From: Neofusicoccum parvum
Taxonomy: Eukaryota; Ascomycota; Dothideomycetes; Botryosphaeriales; Botryosphaeriaceae
Direction of reading: 5' to 3'
Length of the DNA: 64,000 bases
Assembly (NCBI GenBank): GCA_020912385.1
Contig: CP087218.1
Span: 1,860,001 to 1,924,000, forward strand
The notes under the pieces were generated by a model that was not told the origin of the DNA, did not search any database, and saw only the letters and a program-made list of their open reading frames with translations. Numbering within the stretch: position 1 is the first letter of the stretch; each line of letters begins with the position of its first letter. The translations under genes were made by a program, and so were the position numbers. This document shows, piece by piece, positions 57,723 through 64,000 of this stretch.

Positions 57723-58238
57723 ACGACGGACATACCCGGTAAGATGCTGCTTACTGGCTGCAGTGGCTGAGGAGTGCAATTGATTTCATAATGGAAAGTA
57801 TCATATGTTACTAAAATTGAGCTTCTTCTGCATCGTAAGACGTAGTGGATTTTGTTGAGTCCCGACACTTGATATAATTCCTCGCGTTTCACTCGCCTAC
57901 TGGCGAGAACCATTCATCTTGTTATGGATGTGCTTTCTTGTAGGGGTCTAGTCTCTTCTTTAAAGCAGTCCTCATCACAGAAGCACGAGTTGGAGTTGAT
58001 TTGAGTTGAATTGCATTCCTTTGGTCTGTTCAGTCACTTTGGCCGATAATTAGCCTTGCATCACACCCTTGTCCATCGACACGCACATTTTCCCCGCCGC
58101 GTCAAGCAACCCAATCCACTTAAAAATCTAGTAGCTATAGATTCGAATAGCTGTACTCGCAGCATCTACCAAGTCAGGCTCCAATCTGCTCTTAAATAGT
58201 GACCGTTCGTACTAAATCTCGATTCCCGAGGATTTGCC

Positions 58239-58246
58239 TCGGCCGA
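58239..58246. promoter_or_regulatory. TCGGCCGA palindrome upstream of the enoyl reductase
   Basis: About 250 bases before the ATG at 58497. The same octamer occurs three times upstream of the neighbouring P450. Proposed as a Zn2Cys6-type site by inference. Confidence 0.4.
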
Positions 58247-58412
58247 TGCAGAGCGGCGCAATTCGGGCATTATAGATCAAAGAAATCGCATAGAATGAGA
58301 CTACTCAGTTCCAAGGATCGGAAAAAGTATCATTCGAAGAAGCTTAGAAATACTATCCGTAATTCGGCCGCCAAAATAAAGCTTATGCCGTTAACCCCGT
58401 TCCCGACTTATG

Positions 58413-58418
58413 TATAAA
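58413..58418 (+). promoter_or_regulatory. TATA box of the enoyl reductase gene
   Basis: TATAAA about 80 bases before the ATG at 58497. Confidence 0.55.
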
Positions 58419-58496
58419 TGAACGACTGCCAATTCGCACAACTGATATCAACAATCTTCCAAGTCACTTCAGTTCCTTCCACACGTTACAAACACC

Positions 58497-59751
58497 ATGA
58501 CGAAGAACCAAGCAGCCTGGATTACCGAGCCACGAGCAAAGCCGCTGAAGGTTGCAGAAGCCCCTGACTGGAAGGCTGGGCCCGGCGAAGTGGTTATTAA
58601 GAATGCTGCGCTCGCAATTGTAAATCACTACCTCTAAGACTGCGCATCGAGTTGATACCAATTACCTTTGTAGAATCCAGTTGAATGGATGATCCAGTAC
58701 TTTATTCACCATGGTGTGTTGTCGGAGGACGAGCGCGCTAATCGATCCCAGGGATGCTGAGCTTCTACCCGTCTCGTATCCTGCAATCCTTGGATCAGAC
58801 ATCGCTGGCGTGGTTCAAGAGGTGGGCGAGGGTGTGACTCGCATCAAGGAAGGTCAACGTGTGATTGCGTACGCTCTCCGTCACTGGCGCCCGCCCGATG
58901 GTCTGCTTACAAATCGATAGGCTCTGCCACGCCATCCTTAGCGGGAACCAGGGCAACGGTGGCTTTCAGCTTTATAGTATTGTTCCGGAGACCTTGGTAT
59001 CTCCCATTCCAGACAACTTGTCCTTTGAGAAGGCCGTAGTCCTCCCGCTGGCTCTGTCAACCGCCGCAGCTGGCCTCTACGAGCATACCGTCCTCGGACT
59101 ACCTCCTCCTCCATCGGATGGAAGCCGCTCTACTGACAACAATGGTACCATCCTCGTATGGGGCGCTGCTTCATCCGTCGGCAATGCCGTTGTACAACTT
59201 GCCCGTGCCTCCGGTCTGCAAGTCATCGCGACCGCTTCGGCTCGCAATCACGATGCCCTCAAGTCCCTCGGTGCCAACCAGATTCTCGACTACAAGTTGC
59301 CGAACATCAACGAGAGCGTTCTCGCCGCAATCAAGAATGCCGACAATCTCGTTGGTGTCTTCGATTGCATTTCCAACGCGGACACCTACGCCCACATCGG
59401 CGCCATTCTCGACGGTTTCCGCCCCACGAAGGTAGCGACGGTGTTGCATCCGCCCAAGGAGCCGACCAAGAACTTTGAGGCTCTCATGAGTAAGTTTGAT
59501 CCTTCAGGTGTTTGATGTATTGAGAAGTGGTGCTGAACTCAAAAGCTGTGTCGTACACCATCCCAATTCCCCCGCAGGATCACGTTGCGGATTCCATCTG
59601 GCGTAAGTACGTCCCGGAGGCGTTGGCGAAGGGGCTACTTCAGGCGAAGCCTGATCCTCTTGTCGTTGGGTCCGGGCTGGAGGGAATTCAGAGCGCTATG
59701 GATAGGCACAAGGCGGGTGTCTCGGCTCAGAAGGTTGTTGTGACGCTTTGA
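58497..59751 (+). CDS. zinc-binding-dehydrogenase family enoyl reductase (LovC-like, trans-acting type)
   Basis: Medium-chain reductase of 352 residues. Exons: 58497-58619, 58674-58696, 58752-58868, 58921-59489 and about 59525-59751. The catalytic GroES-like part reads NPVEWMIQ, then YPAILGSDIAGVVQEVGEG, and the NADPH fold has LVWGAASSVGNAVVQLARASG. It lacks zinc-ligand cysteines at the usual places, as do the stand-alone enoyl reductases that work with polyketide synthases (LovC, ApdC type). The last intron is only about 35-38 bases with a GTAAGT donor; it is needed to restore frame, but is very short, so either the acceptor is misread or one base is wrong there. No PKS is present in the window. 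Confidence 0.85.
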
Positions 59752-60104
59752 AGAGAAAGTCAGCGACCTCTGTAGTTTCATCAATCGGTCACCATGCAGG
59801 CGAAAAACGAATGCGTTTCAGATTTGTTACTTGCGTATGCGTCTTAATTCCTCGAAAGCGCAAGACTTGCAAGCAGAAGTAACTGTCACTTTCAACAGGT
59901 ATGTTTGAGTAATTTCAAAGCCACTACGTTGTATAAATTGGCCTCCAAGACATCTCAGGGCCACGACGGTCACCACGACGTGGCTGAAACGCTCTATGAG
60001 GGCCTGCAGAAGAGACATGATGAGTTACAGGAGAGAAAAGACTGAAAGATCCCAATTCAAAGGCAAAGAAGAGAATAGAAGGACTTTGTGATGCGTACAA
60101 GACT
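59752..60104. other. convergent intergenic region
   Basis: A 353-base spacer between the 3' ends of the enoyl reductase and P450 genes. Nothing supported. Confidence 0.5.
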
Positions 60105-61882
60105 CTATTGAGCCTTCTTTGCTTTGACCAAAAGCGCTGGCTTATCCCACAGCAACCAAGCCTTCTGATTCTCCCAATTCTCGCTTTCGGGACAGATTGT
60201 GATGTCGAAATTCCACAGTATTTTAGCCAGGATGAGGCGCATCTCATGGTAAGCAAGGCTATCCGGGGTCAGTAGGGTACTTTATCTGAATATCGTAGCT
60301 GAGGTAAAACATACTTTTTACCAATACAGTTGCGCGGACCAACCGAAAACGGTTGCATCGCTTCTTTCTTATCATCGTCGTACCCAGTGTCAGGCAGCCA
60401 GCGTTCTGGGACGAAGGAGTCCGGGTCTTTGAAATTGGATGCGGAGTGGTACGCCGCCCAGTGGCTCACGCAAACACACGTCTGCGTGAAAATTGGTGTC
60501 AGCAACGCCTGTAAATCTACGACTATCCGCAATACACCTCGCATTCTCGGTTGTCTACTTACCTTTGGAGGGAGCCACTCGCCACAGATGGTGTTTCCGC
60601 CTTCTGGTACCTCGCGCAACAGGCCACTCGGTACCGGAGGATAGCATCGCAGCCCTTCTTCAAAGCATGCAGAGAGATATTCTAGGTGCGGTAGAGCTTC
60701 AAGGTTCAGTTGATCCTCTGAAAGAGAGCGGACTTCGTCGGTGGCCTTTTGGAGTTTGTCCCTGTTCATAAGGAGATGATATGAAAGTCCGCTGAGCAGG
60801 GTTGCAGTCGTCTCGGTTCCAGCGACCATGAAGACGGAGGCATTCGCATGCATATCTGACAGGCTTAGTACGCCTTTGTTCTTGTCGAGAACGAGATTCC
60901 AGATATCGGCCTTATCAGTCTCTGTCTTAAGTCTGCGGTCCACTCGGTCTACCGAATACTGGTAATGATTCTGCCTGGCGACCTGCATAGACCGAGGCAT
61001 GAAGATCCTCACGAGACTCCGTACGATCGGGTACTGCTGCTGCAAAGTCCGAATTGTGACGGCCTTTACGTTCTTGAAGATAGCGCTGACCCAAGGCGAA
61101 TATTCCGATTGATCCAGGAGACCGAGAGACTCGCCAAAGGTGAGCTCTCCCATTATGTCGAACGTCGTGAAGTTATAGAGCTTGACAAGGTCGAGCTTTG
61201 CTCCAGGGTCTTGATCGATGTTCTCTTGTATGTTGTTGATCAGCTTGTTGACGTACTTCATGATAAGATCCTCCTGCAACTTTAACGCTCGATCGGAAAA
61301 GGCATTCGAGAAGATTTTCCTAGAAACAGTCAGCGCCGTAATGCAAGCCTTGTGGCCTACACAATGCCGAGATTGTATCCTTACCGAATCTCGGCATGCC
61401 TGCGATCATCAGGCTCTGAGAGAATTGAATGAGAACCCGACATCTGTGGAGCGTGCTGTCTGGAGGATTTTGCGTTTGCCTTGTGCGTGCTTGTGCGGTG
61501 ACCATAGATGTCCTTCCAGGCCTCCGGCTGGATATAACTGAGTCTGTCCGGGCCCATGCGGACAACACAACCGTATTGGTCGTGTAAAGATTTAGACCAA
61601 GCTGCATAGTTGCCCGACAACGTGTGGTACCACCATACAGCATGGGTTGCCGCGGCCAACTTGGGTCCTGGGTCTGACGGTACTGTTCAGCCACACGCTC
61701 AGGCAGTGGTATTTTTGGACGTACACTTTCTCAAAGGCGAGAAGAAAACGTTGTACGTGGCTTCAAAAATGATTTTTGCCAGCAACTGTAGACAAAGTTA
61801 GTGTTGCCCTCGAATAAAAACACTGGCCTTGGGAACAAACCAGAACGGCAAGAGTGCCACAAATGCGCGCTACGGTGCTCAT
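60105..61882 (-). CDS. cytochrome P450 monooxygenase
   Basis: Complete P450 of 492 residues. Six exons on the minus strand: 61882-61841, 61785-61725, 61682-61385, 61319-60563, 60481-60315 and 60258-60105. The N-terminal anchor is MSTVARICGTLAVLLLAKII, assembled over the first intron, followed by a Pro-rich hinge ending DPGPKLAAA. The oxygen-binding I-helix is MVAGTETTATLL, the K-helix ExxR is EEGLR, the PERF region is VPERWLP, and the haem loop is FSVGPRNCIGK. The general shape (SILSEPDDRRHAEIRKIFSNAFSD) is that of the ascomycete group containing isotrichodermin hydroxylases. It acts in the ER membrane with a P450 reductase. Three TCGGCCGA sites lie upstream; the substrate is unknown. Confidence 0.95.
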
Positions 61883-61953
61883 CCTGAAAGTATCGGTAGA
61901 AATAGAAGATGCTGAATCCGTATCATACTATGGAATCTAAGAGCGAGGACTGC

Positions 61954-61961
61954 TTTATATA
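61954..61961 (-). promoter_or_regulatory. TATA box of the P450 gene
   Basis: TATATAAA on the minus strand, 72-79 bases before the ATG at 61882. Confidence 0.6.
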
Positions 61962-62255
61962 CTCGATGTTAGCGGGAGAAATCCGTACAGGAGTTGCAGG
62001 TCACGATTACGAGCTTGAAAACGATAGCAGGGAAGATCGTGAGGAGCTTGGTGCATAAATGCCTTCGACGAATTATGCTGTTCCATGCATGGGTTAAGTC
62101 CTCGAGCTGAACATGATTGGGTCGTATCTTCCTGGCTCCTACAGAATTGCGAGTCATCTACAGTCAGGCCTTGTCTATACGAAATACGGCGTGCACAAGC
62201 ATTCTCTCGCGGGTAGATACTATAGCTAGAATCTCCGAAGCCGCGGAAGTATCGG

Positions 62256-62332
62256 TCGGCCGAATGAGAGAATGAGGATTTCTAAAGCCGGGTGGACTTC
62301 GGTCGGCCGAATAGAAGAATTGGCTCGGCCGA
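62256..62332. promoter_or_regulatory. cluster of three TCGGCCGA palindromes
   Basis: Exact copies at 62256-62263, 62303-62310 and 62325-62332, about 375-450 bases upstream of the P450 start. The first two share the longer context GGTCGGCCGAAT. The CGG-CCG inverted arrangement fits a Zn2Cys6 dimer site. Function is inferred. Confidence 0.5.
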
Positions 62333-62725
62333 TTTCTGCAGAAAACTAGGAGAACTTCGCTCTTGATCCGATGATCGTTCTTGACGCTCCCGGTCTTTAA
62401 TTCACAATTTTCTCATGTTTCGAGGTGGCGCTGAGTTGACCGGCCAGATTCCAGGACTGACCTTAGAAGTTGATGAAGACGGGAGACTGAAGATGAGATC
62501 CGGTCCATGGATGAGGAAACATTTGGTAAGACTTGAGGTTTGTTTTCGTTGTCAGTTGTATGTTACTATATTCATTTTATGAGATGTGGCTATAACTACT
62601 ACTTGTAACCTGCTCTTAGCGTGAGACCACAGTCCACTACGTACTCAAGCATATCGCAGTTGAGAAGAAATGTTTTCATCGCGCTTCGGCACACGCAACG
62701 GTCTCCCGTTGAGCTGCTTTCTCAT

Positions 62726-64000
62726 TCAGCAGGTGTACTCAAACTCGAAGGACACGGAAGGTATGCCAGAATATCCTTCAGGAACAATGTAACTAATATT
62801 GTAGAACAGATGATCTCGAAGCTGACTGCCGTACGTGGTTGGCTGTAGCTCAAGACCAGGTGCCGAAACATTTACTGAAAGGCATGGCAGATGATCGAAT
62901 CCGTCCACAGTGTTCCCCTGAAGGATCCACAAAGGCGAGATGTTGGAGAGCGCAAAGGTGAAGATATCAGAGCCCTCCTGAGTGACGTTCGGGTAACTGA
63001 TGCTGAGCGTACGCGGACCAGCAACAGCTTCGATAGTAGATGCCGAGGGGTAGAGACTGAAGAACGCACTGTACGGGAATGGCTTATGGTCCGGGTCTGA
63101 TGCCCAGTGCACAATAGTAGGTACGAACTGGTCTCCGCGGTTTTCCGTCTCGGCAATGCTCTCGGCGCCGACCATGAGCGACTTGCTGATCCAGCTTGTG
63201 GCAATGCGGACATAGTCTGAGTCCAGGTCCTCCTTGATGGTTCTGTTCAGAAGGCGGTCTGGTCCGGTGAAAGTGCCCTTGAGCTCAGGTACGACCGATT
63301 CGGGGACGTGCTGAGCAACCACGTCCGCCACAAGGGCAACTTGGGCACCCTGAGCTACGTCATAGAGAAGATCGGCTTCGCCCTTTGGTGGCTGCGGCCC
63401 GTATTCGTGCCCAAAGACGGCCCAGAACCACATGCTCAGAATCTGAGAGTGTGTCGTTGCATCTCGGCTGTAGGCGCGGTCATAAGGACCAACCATGTTC
63501 TTGAGGTATCCATTGTAGTGGGCGGCGATGTCTTTCCAAAGTTCGGTAAGGACGTATTGTGAGGCACTTTGGATAGTTGAATTGGCTGGCGCGTACTTAA
63601 TCGCTGCAGCAAGCGCCCAGATGTCCATGCCGTAGTAGGTGGGCGCGTTGTATTCGCCCAAGGTGTTGGAATTATTCCATGTGAATAGCTCGAGAAGGAG
63701 CTTCCCTTGCCGGTCCGCGAAATCTCTGAACGTAGCGTTGTGAGTACGCTGCCCGATCCATGCAACCACGACAGCTCGCATGTAACCGGGGTTGGAATAG
63801 CCCAAGATCAAGTTGTCGTCCTCCGGGTAGGTTCCGTTCCTTCGCATGGCGCCGACCGCTGCATGCGTCAAAGATACCTCGATAGCAGATACTAAGTCAT
63901 CTCCGAGAAGGCCCTCGAACTCATCCACTGCTTGTACCAGTGTAGTTCCGATGAACTCCCTGCACCACGAAATTAATCCGATATGCTCCACTCTGACAGC
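62726..64000 (-). CDS. uncharacterised N-glycosylated protein (partial, 5' end beyond the window)
   Basis: An open frame of at least 424 residues runs from the right edge to the stop at 62726, without internal introns. The N-terminus is missing, so a signal peptide cannot be checked, but about ten NxS/T sites indicate passage through the secretory pathway. The first two thirds are helical with repeated aromatic helix ends (NAPTYYGMDIWALAAAIKY, HSQILSMWFWAVFGHEYG), which suggests an alpha/alpha toroid like that of six-hairpin glycosidases. The last third is beta-rich (SVNVSAPGLELQPTTYG, then SVSFEFEYTC at the end). I do not recognise a named family; the fold suggestion is inference. Confidence 0.75.
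   Translation of the reverse strand, partial: AVRVEHIGLISWCREFIGTTLVQAVDEFEGLLGDDLVSAIEVSLTHAAVGAMRRNGTYPEDDNLILGYSNPGYMRAVVVAWIGQRTHNATFRDFADRQGKLLLELFTWNNSNTLGEYNAPTYYGMDIWALAAAIKYAPANSTIQSASQYVLTELWKDIAAHYNGYLKNMVGPYDRAYSRDATTHSQILSMWFWAVFGHEYGPQPPKGEADLLYDVAQGAQVALVADVVAQHVPESVVPELKGTFTGPDRLLNRTIKEDLDSDYVRIATSWISKSLMVGAESIAETENRGDQFVPTIVHWASDPDHKPFPYSAFFSLYPSASTIEAVAGPRTLSISYPNVTQEGSDIFTFALSNISPLWILQGNTVDGFDHLPCLSVNVSAPGLELQPTTYGSQLRDHLFYNISYIVPEGYSGIPSVSFEFEYTC

Larger units (their letters stand above)
57723..58496. other. intergenic region and promoter of the enoyl reductase
   Basis: A 774-base AT-rich spacer with TCGGCCGA at 58239-58246, a second CGGCCG core at 58375-58380 and TATAAA at 58413-58418. 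No gene supported. Confidence 0.55.
61883..62725. other. P450 promoter region and 3' flank of the next gene
   Basis: An 843-base spacer. It contains the TATA box and the triple TCGGCCGA cluster. No gene supported. Confidence 0.55.

Overview
The window looks like nuclear DNA of a GC-rich filamentous ascomycete (Pezizomycotina). Genes sit on both strands with no operons. Most are split by 45-80 base GT-AG introns, with a few GC-AG introns and CTAAC-type branch sites. The products are typical of a saprotrophic or plant-associated mould: Zn2Cys6 regulators, secreted proteases, many MFS and amino-acid transporters, P450s and LaeA-like methyltransferases. No rRNA, convincing tRNA, CRISPR array or intact transposon was seen. 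Splice sites were assigned by eye, from GT/AG signals and from reading frame continuity with known families.

Left part (1-11.4 kb): the 3' end of a Sec16-like COPII gene, an amino-acid permease, a secreted S10 serine carboxypeptidase, a multi-span membrane protein broken by a frameshift, a secreted protein with possible acetoacetate-decarboxylase-like features, and an NmrA/isoflavone-reductase-like oxidoreductase. From 12 to 15.4 kb lies a decayed patch: a P450 with two in-frame stops and no haem-binding end, followed by an MFS gene of the allantoate-permease type without a recognisable N-terminus.

Middle (15.6-41.4 kb): an orphan periplasmic-binding-protein-like secreted protein, a Zn2Cys6 factor, a GST-like protein, a POT peptide transporter, an M43 metalloprotease, acetoacetyl-CoA synthetase, a small acidic hypothetical protein, a ferroportin-like iron transporter, an inositol/sugar transporter, a second Zn2Cys6 factor and an ammonium transporter. 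Nutrient uptake and nitrogen or iron supply dominate. Long gene-poor gaps (16.8-18.7, 24.6-27.6, 35.0-36.4 kb) separate the genes.

Right part (42-64 kb): an ACT-family amino-acid/choline permease, an unknown membrane protein, an arylsulfotransferase-family protein, a tiny cysteine-rich secreted peptide precursor, two tandem LaeA-like methyltransferases, a monocarboxylate-type MFS transporter, a D-amino-acid oxidase with a C-terminal ARL peroxisome signal, a LovC-like enoyl reductase, a P450, and an uncharacterised N-glycosylated protein running off the right edge. This has the look of an accessory or secondary-metabolite region, but no PKS, NRPS or terpene synthase core is present inside the window. 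The octamer TCGGCCGA is concentrated in its non-coding DNA, including three copies in 77 bases upstream of the P450.
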